64,000 nt of DNA from Actinoplanes lutulentus. Its GTDB lineage: Bacteria; Actinomycetota; Actinomycetes; Mycobacteriales; Micromonosporaceae. Made by a program: the position numbers and the translations under genes. This document shows, piece after piece, positions 16,678 to 24,011 of the stretch. The notes beneath the pieces are model-generated. The model did not search any database and had not been told where the DNA came from. It saw only the letters and a program-made list of their open reading frames with translations. The stretch is from assembly GCF_003259845.1 (NCBI RefSeq), contig NZ_QLMJ01000027.1:1-64000 (forward strand), written 5' to 3'. Every line of letters starts with the position of its first letter. Within the stretch, counting starts at the first letter, position 1.

Positions 16678-17258
16678 CGACGCCCGAGGACATGACGACG
16701 GATGCCGCTGGTTTCGAGCGCAAGCTGGGCACCTACATCCGCGAGCTACGGCTCGACCGGAAGGTGTCGCTGCGTTCGCTGGCGGCCGAGTCGGGCGTCT
16801 CGGTCAGCTTTCTCTCCCAGGTCGAGCGCGGCGAGGCCAGTCCCTCGATCGCCACGCTGATGAGGATCGCGAAAGCGCTCGGCCAGACCATCGGCAGCAT
16901 GTTCGAGAGCCGCTCGAACTCCCGGCTGGTGCGTGCCGGCCAGGGCCCGCGGCTGGTCCACCACAACGCGGAGTGGGACGAGGAGCTCCTGACGCCCCGG
17001 GCGTTCAGCAAACTCCAGGTGATCCGTTCGACGCTGGCGCCCCGAGGAACCACCGGCGAGGGAATGCTGGCCTACGGCGCTGCCGAGACGGCAGTGCTCG
17101 TCGAGCGTGGCCGCGTCGATGTCTGGCTCGGCCCGGAACGCTTCGAGCTTCGGCAGGGCGACTGCCTTTCGTACGACCCGAGCGCCCCGCACCGCCTCGA
17201 GAACCCGAGTGACGAGCCCGTCGTGCTGCTGTTCTCGAGCGCACCGCCTTCGTACTGA
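16674..17258 (+). CDS. XRE-family regulator with C-terminal cupin
   Basis: The 194-residue protein has an N-terminal helix-turn-helix (LGTYIRELRLDRKVSLRSLA then SGVSVSFLSQVERGEASPSI) and a C-terminal cupin (ETAVLVERGRVDVWLG, then GDCLSYDPSAPHRLEN). The class senses a small ligand through the cupin; PuuR and similar proteins control catabolic operons. I chose GTG at 16674 because it makes a GTGA overlap like the preceding junctions; a GTG 15 codons upstream is possible. Encoded inside the operon, it is the most likely regulator of the divergent pair and the importer. No local target is proven. Confidence 0.9.
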   Translation: MTTPEDMTTDAAGFERKLGTYIRELRLDRKVSLRSLAAESGVSVSFLSQVERGEASPSIATLMRIAKALGQTIGSMFESRSNSRLVRAGQGPRLVHHNAEWDEELLTPRAFSKLQVIRSTLAPRGTTGEGMLAYGAAETAVLVERGRVDVWLGPERFELRQGDCLSYDPSAPHRLENPSDEPVVLLFSSAPPSY

Positions 17259-17269
17259 CGCTTGTTCTT

Positions 17270-17284
17270 GCTGGCCAGGCCAGC
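17270..17284. promoter_or_regulatory. Perfect palindrome upstream of the ABC importer operon
   Basis: GCTGGCCAGGCCAGC has 7-base arms around a single A. The centre is too tight for a hairpin terminator, so a protein-binding site is more likely. It lies 12 bases after the XRE-cupin stop and about 130 bases before the substrate-binding protein gene. A weak promoter-like pair (TTGCGA at 17323, TAGGTG at 17345) lies between. Confidence 0.35.
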
Positions 17285-17411
17285 TGTTACCGCCTCGAAA
17301 CACTGGTGCCGCGGGTGGAAACTTGCGATCCCTAGTGTTCGGTATAGGTGTAAGAGATTCCGTCCTAACTGGAATTTCATCCTCTCCTTCACGAGTCTAG
17401 GAGCCGCCGCT

Positions 17412-18452
17412 ATGACGGTGCTGTCATTCTCAAAGCCTCGATTCATCGCCGTTCTTGCCGCCGCCGCCCTCGCCCTGACCGCCTGCGGGGACGGGAACTC
17501 GTCCGCCGCGGCAGACGACGGCGACCACGGAGCCCTCAACGTTCAGCTGTCCTGGGTCAAGGACATCGAGTTCGCCGGTGAGTACTTCGCCGACTCCAAG
17601 AACTACTACACGGACGCCGGGTTCAGCTCGGTCAACCTCGTCGCCGGGCCCGGCTCGACCGAGACCCAGGTGGCCTCCGGCAAATCGCTCGTCGGCATCA
17701 GCGACCCGATCACCGTCGCCAAAGCGATAAACAACGAGCAAGCGCCGCTGAAGATCATCAGCACGACGTACCAGAAGAACCCGTTCACCATCCTCTCGCT
17801 GGCGGACAAGGCGAACATCACCACGCCGAAGGACCTGGCCGGCAAGAAGATCGGCGTACAGACCGGCAACGAGGGCCTGTTCAAGGCATTCCTGGCCGCC
17901 AACGGCATCACCGAGTCCGAGGTGACGATCGTCCCGGTCCAGTACGACCCCTCGGTACTGACCAACGGTGAGGTCGACGGCTACCTGGCATTCGTCACGA
18001 GCGAATCGATCACCCTGCAGCAGCGTGACTTCAAGGTGCAGAACCTCACGTTCGCCGACAACGGGCTGCCGTTCGTGACCGAGAGCTTCGTGGTCAGCCA
18101 GGACTCGATCGACAACAAGCGCGCGGCGTTGAAGGACTTCCTCTACGCGACGATCCGCGGCTGGAAGGACGCGGTCGCCGACATCGACGGCAGCGTCGAC
18201 CTCGCGGTCAACACGTACGGCAAGACGCTGGACCTGGACGCCGAGACCCAGAAGCTGCAGGCGACCGAGGCGAACAAGCTGATCCAGAGCGACGAGACCG
18301 CGACGAACGGCCTGCTCACGATCTCCGACACGGCGATCGAGACGAGTCTCGCGACGCTGAAGGCCTCCGGTGTCGAGATCAGCAGCGGCGACCTCTTCGA
18401 CACCTCGATCATCACCGAGGTCTACCAGGACCACCCGGAACTGCTTCAGTGA
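17412..18452 (+). CDS. ABC importer substrate-binding lipoprotein (NMT1/THI5-like)
   Basis: A lipoprotein signal peptide ends at LALTAC (Cys25). The mature part matches the NMT1/THI5 class: LNVQLSWVKDIEFAGEYFA near the start, GISDPITVAKAINNE, LAGKKIGVQTGNEGLFKAFL and GEVDGYLAFVTSES. THI5-like binding proteins carry pyrimidines (ThiY), riboflavin, or taurine-like sulfonates. AGGAG stands 8 bases before the ATG. The mRNA probably starts in the 153-base gap after the XRE-cupin gene. Together with the next three genes it forms a complete importer, and the pathway genes suggest a nitrogen heterocycle as cargo. Confidence 0.9.
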   Translation: MTVLSFSKPRFIAVLAAAALALTACGDGNSSAAADDGDHGALNVQLSWVKDIEFAGEYFADSKNYYTDAGFSSVNLVAGPGSTETQVASGKSLVGISDPITVAKAINNEQAPLKIISTTYQKNPFTILSLADKANITTPKDLAGKKIGVQTGNEGLFKAFLAANGITESEVTIVPVQYDPSVLTNGEVDGYLAFVTSESITLQQRDFKVQNLTFADNGLPFVTESFVVSQDSIDNKRAALKDFLYATIRGWKDAVADIDGSVDLAVNTYGKTLDLDAETQKLQATEANKLIQSDETATNGLLTISDTAIETSLATLKASGVEISSGDLFDTSIITEVYQDHPELLQ

Positions 18453-18479
18453 TCCGCCCGTCGATCGGAGAACAACGAC

Positions 18480-19265
18480 ATGCCTGATACCGGCATCGAC
18501 ATCCGCGGCCTGAGCAAGAGCTTCACCTTGCGCGGTTCGGTCGTCGCGGCATTGCAGGACGTGTCCCTCTCGACCGAGCAGGGGGAGTTCCTCTCCCTGC
18601 TCGGCCCGAGCGGATGCGGCAAGTCGACGATCCTGCGGATCCTCGCGGGTCTGGAGACGGCGTCGGACGGAACGGTCACCGTCGACGGGAAGACCCCCCG
18701 CGAACTGCGTGAATCCCATGCGCTCGGCATCGCGTTCCAGGACGCGGCACTGCTGAGCTGGCGGTCGGTGGAGAGCAACATCCGGCTGCCGCTCGAGATC
18801 GCCGGCATCACCGCGGAGCCCGGCCTGATCTCCGGACTGATCGAACTCGTCGGACTACAGGGCTTCGAGAAGGCCAAACCGGCTCAGCTCTCCGGCGGCA
18901 TGCGCCAGCGCGTCGCGATCGCGCGGTCGCTGGTGCTGAAGCCGTCGGTCCTGCTGCTCGACGAGCCGTTCGGGGCCCTCGACGACATGACCCGCCAACG
19001 GCTGAACAGCGAGTTGCTGCGCATTCTCGCGGCGAAGCCGGCGACGACCGTGATGGTCACCCACGGCATCGGCGAGGCGATCTTCCTCTCCGACCGCGTC
19101 GCGGTGATGAGCGCCCGGCCCGGGCGGGTCGTCGAGGTCATCGACGTCGACCTGCCCCGGCCGCGCACCACGGAGATGCTGCGCTCCCCGGAGTTCCACG
19201 CGCTGCAGGACCGCGCGTCAGCGCTGCTGTTCGAGGGCGCGGCGCCGGCGGCGAGCCCCTCGTGA
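18480..19265 (+). CDS. ABC importer ATPase (SsuB/TauB/ThiZ type)
   Basis: This 261-residue nucleotide-binding subunit has Walker A GPSGCGKST (residues 42-50), a Q-loop in GIAFQDAALLSW, the signature LSGGMRQR, Walker B LLLDEPFGALDD and the switch His in VTHGIGEA. The SARPGRVVEVIDVDLPRPR segment near the end is typical of nitrate/sulfonate/taurine-type ATPases. It lies 27 bases downstream of the binding-protein gene and overlaps the first permease gene by 4 bases, so it is the ATPase of this importer. Confidence 0.93.
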   Translation: MPDTGIDIRGLSKSFTLRGSVVAALQDVSLSTEQGEFLSLLGPSGCGKSTILRILAGLETASDGTVTVDGKTPRELRESHALGIAFQDAALLSWRSVESNIRLPLEIAGITAEPGLISGLIELVGLQGFEKAKPAQLSGGMRQRVAIARSLVLKPSVLLLDEPFGALDDMTRQRLNSELLRILAAKPATTVMVTHGIGEAIFLSDRVAVMSARPGRVVEVIDVDLPRPRTTEMLRSPEFHALQDRASALLFEGAAPAASPS

Positions 19266-20080
19266 GCGCCGGGCAGCGGATCGGCGCCGGCGGGCGGGCC
19301 ATGGCCGGCGCGGTCGCCGTCGTCGCGATCTGGTGGTTGCTGGCCGACACCGTCCTGAGCAACGTCGGTGCCGCCTCCGCGGACGGTGGCGGATCGATCC
19401 CCGACCCGGCGCGGGTGGTCTCCACCGCGATCGAGGACGGCTTCTCGTTCTACGCCCCGAACGTCTCCCTGACACTTCGGGAGGCGTTCATCGGTTACGT
19501 CGGCGGCAACCTCATCGCGATCGGCCTGGCCGCGGCCGTGATGGTCGTCCGGCAGCTCGAAGGCGTCGTCTCACAGCTCGCGGTCATCTCGTACTGCATT
19601 CCGATCGTGGCGATCGGCCCCATCCTGCGTATCCTCATCGACCCACCCCAGAGCGGCGAGGTCGCCGGCACCGCGGTGTTCCTCGCCGGGCTGCTGGTCT
19701 TCTTCACCACGGTCGTCGGCGCGCTGCTCGGTCTCAAAGCGGCCGACAAAGCAACGCTGGAGCTCGTTGCTGCCTACGGCGGCTCCCGCTGGCAGCAGCT
19801 CACGAAGGTGCGGATCATCGCGGCGATTCCCAGCGTGCTCACCGCGCTGAAGGTCGCGGCGCCCTCGGCCTTCCTCGGCGCGGTACTCGGGGAGTACCTG
19901 GGCGGTGTCGACGTCGGCGTGGGCCCGGCGCTGATCAACGCCCAGCAGACGCTGCAGATCCCCCGTACCTGGGGCCTCGCGCTCGTCGCCGGGCTGGTCT
20001 CGCTCGCCGGCTATCTGATCGTGGCGCTGATCGGCCGGTTCGCCGCGCCGTGGGCGGCCGGAACGAAGGAGCTCCGATGA
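19262..20080 (+). CDS. ABC importer permease, first subunit
   Basis: The 272-residue BPD_transp_1 permease has an N-terminal membrane anchor (AMAGAVAVVAIWWLLADTVL) and about six further hydrophobic segments. The EAA loop (LELVAAYGGSRWQQLTKVRI) contacts the ATPase. GTG start in a GTGA overlap with the ATPase gene, ATGA overlap at its end with the second permease. The two permeases are distinct sequences, so the channel is a heterodimer. Confidence 0.92.
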   Translation: MSAGQRIGAGGRAMAGAVAVVAIWWLLADTVLSNVGAASADGGGSIPDPARVVSTAIEDGFSFYAPNVSLTLREAFIGYVGGNLIAIGLAAAVMVVRQLEGVVSQLAVISYCIPIVAIGPILRILIDPPQSGEVAGTAVFLAGLLVFFTTVVGALLGLKAADKATLELVAAYGGSRWQQLTKVRIIAAIPSVLTALKVAAPSAFLGAVLGEYLGGVDVGVGPALINAQQTLQIPRTWGLALVAGLVSLAGYLIVALIGRFAAPWAAGTKELR

Positions 20081-20898
20081 GCGTCATCACCCCACCGGGC
20101 GGGTCCGGACGGCGGGTCGCGGGCGCCGCCGGCCGCAGCGCCGGGCGGGCAGCCGTCTCGATCATCGCGATCGTGGTGCTCTGGGTCGCCGGCCTGCGCC
20201 TCTTCCAGGTCCCCGCGTTCGTCGGCAAGGGCCCGCTGGACGTCATCGACTACTTCTTCACGCTGCCGAAAGCAGCGCAGAACAGATCGGAGGCGCTGCA
20301 CCTGCTCGGGGCGACGCTCGGCGACGCGCTGGTCGGATTCGCCGCCGGCCTCGGCGTGGCGCTCGTCATCGCCGCGCTGTTCCAGCTCGTCCAGTCCGTG
20401 GAGAGCGCCCTGATGCCGATCGTGCTGCTGCTCCAGTCGGTGCCGCTGATCGCGATGGCGCCGATCCTGGTACTGATCTTCGGCCGGAGCACGGTGACCG
20501 TCGCCGTCATGGGCGGGCTGGTCGTGCTCTTCCCCGCTCTGGTGAACATCACGTTCGGCCTGCGCAGCGCCCCGCGGACCGCGATCGACCTGGTCACCGT
20601 GTACGGCGCCACCCGCTGGCAGGCGCTGCGCAAGGTCGCGCTGCCCTCCGCGTGGCCCGCACTCTTCGCCGCGGTACGCATCTCCGTACCGGGCGCGATC
20701 ACCGGCGCGCTGATCGCCGAATGGCTGGCGACCGGCAAGGGCATCGGGTACGCGATCGTCGCCGCCGTGGGCGAGTCACGGATCGGCGCGGTGTGGGCGC
20801 TGGCAGTGCTGATCACCCTCGCGACGCTGCTTCTCTACCAGCTGATCGGCGTCATCGAGTCCGCGGTGCTGACACGGATGGGATTCGCGCAGACATGA
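20077..20898 (+). CDS. ABC importer permease, second subunit
   Basis: This 273-residue permease resembles SsuC/ThiX types: N-terminal anchor after a short basic leader, SVPLIAMAPILVLIFG in the core, and the EAA loop DLVTVYGATRWQALRKVALP. It is bound by ATGA overlaps on both sides (first permease upstream, thioesterase downstream), which strongly suggests translation coupling of the whole importer-thioesterase unit. Confidence 0.92.
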   Translation: MSVITPPGGSGRRVAGAAGRSAGRAAVSIIAIVVLWVAGLRLFQVPAFVGKGPLDVIDYFFTLPKAAQNRSEALHLLGATLGDALVGFAAGLGVALVIAALFQLVQSVESALMPIVLLLQSVPLIAMAPILVLIFGRSTVTVAVMGGLVVLFPALVNITFGLRSAPRTAIDLVTVYGATRWQALRKVALPSAWPALFAAVRISVPGAITGALIAEWLATGKGIGYAIVAAVGESRIGAVWALAVLITLATLLLYQLIGVIESAVLTRMGFAQT

Positions 20899-21476
20899 AC
20901 GCGGACATGAAGGCAGGCATGAACGCTGAGGAGATCGCCCGGCGCTCCGCCGAGGAGATCGCCCGGCGCTCCGCCGAGGTCATGCTCGCCGCCGACCGCG
21001 CCAGCAAATCGTTGGGGATCGAGCTGCGCAACGTCGCACCAGGCACCGGCGAGGTCACGATGGTCGTGCGCCCGGACATGGCCAACGGCTGGGACATCTG
21101 CCACGGCGGCCTGATCGCGACGCTCGCCGACACGGCGTTCGCGGTCGCCTGCAACTCCTATGGCGTCCTGTCGCTCGCGGCCGGGTTCGACATCACGTTC
21201 CTCGAACCCGGCCGGATCGGCGACCACCTCCTGGCCCGGGCCGAGGAGCGCGCGCTCAAGGGTCGCACCGGCGTCTACGACGTCACCGTGTCACGCCTGC
21301 GCCCCGACGGCACCGACGGCGATCCCATCGCTGAGTTCCGCGGTCGCAGCCGGAACGTCGGCCGTCCTGTCCGGTCAGTCGACGGCGGTGCCCTCCAGCT
21401 CGATCAGCTGGCCCGGGATCGCGAGGCGGGTGACGCCGAGCATCGTCGTGGTCGGCGCCACCCCAGCGGCGGCTAG
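20895..21476 (+). CDS. Hotdog-fold thioesterase (PaaI-like) with odd N and C ends
   Basis: The core (DRASKSLGIELRNVAPG to EFRGRSRNVG) is a PaaI-type acyl-CoA thioesterase, with the active-site region NGWDICHGGLIATLADTAFAVACN. It probably releases CoA from a pathway intermediate. Two features are unusual. The N terminus contains EEIARRSA twice, from a perfect 24-base tandem duplication. The last about 45 residues extend past the usual family end and are read from the antisense strand of the neighbouring RidA gene (102-base overlap). ATGA overlap with the permease supports the start; an internal ATG at 20919 is an alternative. Confidence 0.85.
   Translation: MNADMKAGMNAEEIARRSAEEIARRSAEVMLAADRASKSLGIELRNVAPGTGEVTMVVRPDMANGWDICHGGLIATLADTAFAVACNSYGVLSLAAGFDITFLEPGRIGDHLLARAEERALKGRTGVYDVTVSRLRPDGTDGDPIAEFRGRSRNVGRPVRSVDGGALQLDQLARDREAGDAEHRRGRRHPSGG
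20928..20975 (+). repeat. Perfect 24-base tandem duplication inside the thioesterase gene
   Basis: The unit beginning GAGGAGATCGCCCGGCGC occurs at 20928-20951 and again, without change, at 20952-20975. It stays in frame and adds one extra copy of EEIARRSA to the N-terminal helix. The identity of the copies suggests a recent slippage event. Confidence 0.9.
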
Positions 21477-21776
21477 GCGACCGGCCAGTACGCCGTAGTG
21501 CGGGAACAGCGCATCCACGTCGGTGGTGTACACGCTGAGCCGGACCAGGTTGCTCAATGACATGCCGGCCTCCGTGAGTACGCGCTCCAGGTTGTCGACG
21601 GCCAGAGCCAGCTGCGCGGCGATGTCACCGTCGTGCTGAGGCTTGCCGTCCTCACTCATCGCGGTCTGCCCGGAGAGGTACAACGTCCGGGAGTGCCCGG
21701 AGACGATCTCCCCCTGGTTGAAGCCCATCTCCACCGACCACGTCCACGGGTTGACCGACGCGCGTTTCACCGTCAC
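21375..21776 (-). CDS. RidA family protein (second copy)
   Basis: This 133-residue YjgF/RidA protein begins with VNPWTWSVEMGFNQGE, has TLYLSGQTAMSEDG in the middle, and ends MLGVTRLAIPGQLIELEGTAVD. The strand that normally carries the catalytic arginine (RATV in the other copy at 10260) reads TTTMLGVTRLA here, so its chemistry may differ. It starts with GTG behind GGAG. It is transcribed toward the thioesterase gene, with a 102-base tail-to-tail overlap, and diverges from a WYL regulator that may control it. Confidence 0.85.
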   Translation of the reverse strand: MTVKRASVNPWTWSVEMGFNQGEIVSGHSRTLYLSGQTAMSEDGKPQHDGDIAAQLALAVDNLERVLTEAGMSLSNLVRLSVYTTDVDALFPHYGVLAGRLAAAGVAPTTTMLGVTRLAIPGQLIELEGTAVD

Positions 21777-21829
21777 AGCTGCTCCATTCGGTTACTGCGG
21801 ATTGCGTACGCCGAAGCCTGCCGACAAAT

Positions 21830-21848
21830 CACGACATCCTTTGTCGTG
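21830..21848. promoter_or_regulatory. Inverted repeat between the second RidA gene and the WYL regulator gene
   Basis: CACGACA and TGTCGTG form perfect 7-base arms around TCCTT, flanked by AAAT and ATTT. It lies in the only AT-rich stretch of the 92-base divergent region, just upstream of the regulator's -10 box. This is a good candidate for the regulator's own operator. Confidence 0.55.
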
Positions 21849-21856
21849 TATTTGAG

Positions 21857-21862
21857 TAAAGT
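21857..21862 (+). promoter_or_regulatory. -10 box for a leaderless WYL regulator mRNA
   Basis: TAAAGT matches the TANNNT form and ends 6 bases before the GTG start at 21869. No ribosome binding site precedes the GTG, so a leaderless transcript is likely. No good -35 box is visible; the inverted repeat occupies that place. Confidence 0.4.
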
Positions 21863-21868
21863 TCTCCC

Positions 21869-22840
21869 GTGCGAGCCGAACGGATGGTTTCCCTGGTTCT
21901 GCTGCTGCGCCAGCGGGGACAGTTGACGGCCGAGGCCCTCGCCCGTGAGCTGGAGGTCTCCACCCGCACGGTGCTGCGCGACATCGAGGCGCTGTCGTCG
22001 TCGGGCGTGCCGGTGTACGCCGAACGGGGCCGGCACGGCGGCTTCGCGCTGCTGCCCGGGTTCCGGACCGAGCTGACCGGGCTCAACCATGACGAGGCGC
22101 TGGCGCTGCTGACCGCCGGGACCAGCCGCGCCCTCGGCCTCGGGCCGGCCCTCGCGTCGGCGATGCGCAAGGTCGCGGACGCGCTGCCGGAAAAGCACCG
22201 CACCACCGCCAGCGACGCGGCCCAGCGGTTCCTCGTCGAGCCGGAGACCGACCTGCTCTCCCGCCGCCCCGTCACCGAGGACGTGCCGGAGACCACGATG
22301 ATCGAGGTGCGCCGCGCGGTGCTGGCCGGGCACAAGCTGCGCCTCCACTACGCGGCCACCGGCCAGGCACCACAGTGGCGTACGGTCGACCCGATCGGGC
22401 TGGTCACCGTGCGGGACCGGATCTATCTGCTGGCCACCCGTGCCGGCGAGGACCGCACGTACCGGCTGTCCCGGGTGCTCGACGCCGAAGACCTCCCCGA
22501 GCCCGCCGAGCGGCCCAGCCAGGTCGACCTCGACGGCGCCTGGCGAGAACGGTGCGCGCGGTTCCTCTCCAGCGACCACATCGCCGTGCTGGTACGCGTA
22601 CACCCGGCACGGCGTGAGGAACTGCTGAGCGCCGCGGTGGCCGTCCGTGCCGAGGAGCCCGACGCGGCCGGCTGGTCACGGCTGGCGGTCACGTTCCAGG
22701 ACCTGCGCCATGCGGTGTGGGCGTTGTGGCAGCTCGGGCTGGGCGCCGAGGCGTTGTCGCCGCCGTCGTTGCGGGAGGCGCTGCGGGAGCGAGCGGCGGC
22801 GTTCGCGGGCCGTTACGAGGAACCGGCCACGCGGGGGTAA
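21869..22840 (+). CDS. WYL-domain transcriptional regulator (YafY/DeoR-type)
   Basis: The 323-residue protein starts with a winged helix (RMVSLVLLLRQRGQLTAEALA, ELEVSTRTVLRDIEALSSSG, VYAERGRHGGFALL). A WYL ligand-binding domain follows (LRLHYAATGQAPQWRTVDPIGLVTVRDRIYLLA) and a WCX-like C-terminal extension (RRAAFAGRY end). Members respond to small molecules or single-stranded DNA and usually regulate the divergent neighbour, here the second RidA gene. GTG start. Confidence 0.92.
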   Translation: MRAERMVSLVLLLRQRGQLTAEALARELEVSTRTVLRDIEALSSSGVPVYAERGRHGGFALLPGFRTELTGLNHDEALALLTAGTSRALGLGPALASAMRKVADALPEKHRTTASDAAQRFLVEPETDLLSRRPVTEDVPETTMIEVRRAVLAGHKLRLHYAATGQAPQWRTVDPIGLVTVRDRIYLLATRAGEDRTYRLSRVLDAEDLPEPAERPSQVDLDGAWRERCARFLSSDHIAVLVRVHPARREELLSAAVAVRAEEPDAAGWSRLAVTFQDLRHAVWALWQLGLGAEALSPPSLREALRERAAAFAGRYEEPATRG

Positions 22841-22849
22841 GCCCGTCCA

Positions 22850-23053
22850 TTGAGTATCGGCTCGTTTCGCCATCCGAGTGGCGGTTTGCCGCACGTCATC
22901 GGCAACAACTGCGCCGACAACGTGTGGGACGTGCTGCACGCCTACGGAGTCCCGGACCTGCCCTACCTCCAGCTGCTCCCGGCGCCCAACCACTGGTACG
23001 GCGCCCTCGGCCACACCGCGAACGTCGACTGGGCCAGATCAACCACCTTGTAG
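22850..23053 (+). CDS. Small unidentified ORF or gene remnant
   Basis: A 67-codon frame opens with TTG in the same reading frame as the WYL gene, directly after that gene's TAA stop. Third codon positions are mostly G or C, so it looks coding. The product contains GNNCADNVWDVLHAYGVP; an NNC at a helix start is seen in some permuted papain-like hydrolases, but I do not recognise the protein. It could be a short gene, a decayed fragment, or a lost C-terminal part of something longer. No good ribosome binding site is present. Confidence 0.4.
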   Translation: MSIGSFRHPSGGLPHVIGNNCADNVWDVLHAYGVPDLPYLQLLPAPNHWYGALGHTANVDWARSTTL

Positions 23054-23143
23054 CGTTCGAGTTGTCAGCCGGACCGTGCCGTGTCGTGCGTACCAATAGG
23101 CCGTTTGCTGCGTAGAAGCCCAGCCGATGGCCTAGGAGTAACG

Positions 23144-23869
23144 GTGGCGATACGTGAGGATGTGCCGGCAGCGCGGCCGGTGACGACGGTCGTCGCGGGC
23201 GTGGTGGTAACGGCGTGCGCGGTCGTTGCCGGAGCTGCTGCTGCGGTACCGGGCTGGGTTCCCGGCGAGCCCGGCGAGTGGGACTTGCTCTGGGAGTACT
23301 TCTGGGTGCTGTGGCTGCTGTTGCCGGGCCTGGCAGCAGCCGGGTTCGTGGTGGCGGCCCGGCCGCAGTGGAGACGTCCCGCGGCGGTGATCGCGATGGT
23401 GCTGGCGGCGCAGGTCTGCGGGCATGGGCTCGTGGCGGTGCGGGACTGGTTCAACACTGCCGGAGCCAGCGCCGGCATGCGGCAGACCGATCTCGCCTGG
23501 GTGGTTGGTCTCGCCGCGGTGGTGGCGATATGCGGCACGGTGGCCGGCTGTGTCGCCACGGCGCTGCTGTGGCGCGAGCCGGTTGACGGATGGCGCGCCC
23601 TGCGGCCCCGGAAGCCGGCTTACCTGACGGCGGCTTTGGTGGTGGCGCTAGGCCTGCCCGTGGCGCTGGCATGGTTCACCTGGGATTTCAGTCCGGTGAC
23701 CATGTTCGGGCAGGCGGGATTGCTGTACGGGTTGCCGTGGGGCGCGGGCATCGCCGCTGCTGCCTGGCTGGGCCGCCGGGGAAGAACCGCAGCCCTGACC
23801 GCGGTCGCGGTCTCGGCGCTGCTGGTCGGAGTCGAATACGCGGTGCGGACTCTGACCCTTTCCTGGTAG
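23144..23869 (+). CDS. Integral membrane protein of unknown function
   Basis: The 241-residue product has about six hydrophobic segments: PVTTVVAGVVVTACAVVAGA, FWVLWLLLPGLAAAGFVVAA, AAVIAMVLAAQVCG, LAWVVGLAAVVAICGTVAG, AALVVALGLPVALAWF and LLYGLPWGAGIAAAAWL, plus a last one at the C terminus. I do not recognise a family. GTG at 23144 is preceded by AGGAG at 5-base spacing, which is better than any upstream start. It stands alone between the small ORF and the secreted hydrolase. Confidence 0.7.
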   Translation: MAIREDVPAARPVTTVVAGVVVTACAVVAGAAAAVPGWVPGEPGEWDLLWEYFWVLWLLLPGLAAAGFVVAARPQWRRPAAVIAMVLAAQVCGHGLVAVRDWFNTAGASAGMRQTDLAWVVGLAAVVAICGTVAGCVATALLWREPVDGWRALRPRKPAYLTAALVVALGLPVALAWFTWDFSPVTMFGQAGLLYGLPWGAGIAAAAWLGRRGRTAALTAVAVSALLVGVEYAVRTLTLSW

Positions 23870-23893
23870 GTGAAGACGCGGCACAACGCCTCT

Positions 23894-23947
23894 CTTTCCC
23901 TCGGAAAGACAGAATATTTCAAAGAACCGTTCGAGTATTGCGGTTCT
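23894..23947. promoter_or_regulatory. Two inverted repeats upstream of the secreted hydrolase
   Basis: CTTTCC and GGAAAG flank CTC at 23894-23908. AGAACCG (23923-23929) and CGGTTCT (23941-23947) form 7-base arms around 11 bases. The stretch between them is AT-rich (GAATATTTC). It lies just after the membrane-protein stop (23869), so terminator and operator functions are both possible. Confidence 0.4.
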
Positions 23948-24011
23948 GTGAACGCAACTGTCACGATGACCGTCGATCCCTCATCCGTCCCCCGGATCGA
24001 CTGGAGTCCCC

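Noticed and set aside
17270..17284. Palindrome after the XRE-cupin gene as a terminator
   Set aside because: Its centre leaves only one unpaired base, so a hairpin would be strained; an operator is more likely.
20928..20975. Tandem repeat as the start of a repeat array or CRISPR
   Set aside because: Only two adjacent copies without spacers, in frame inside a coding gene.
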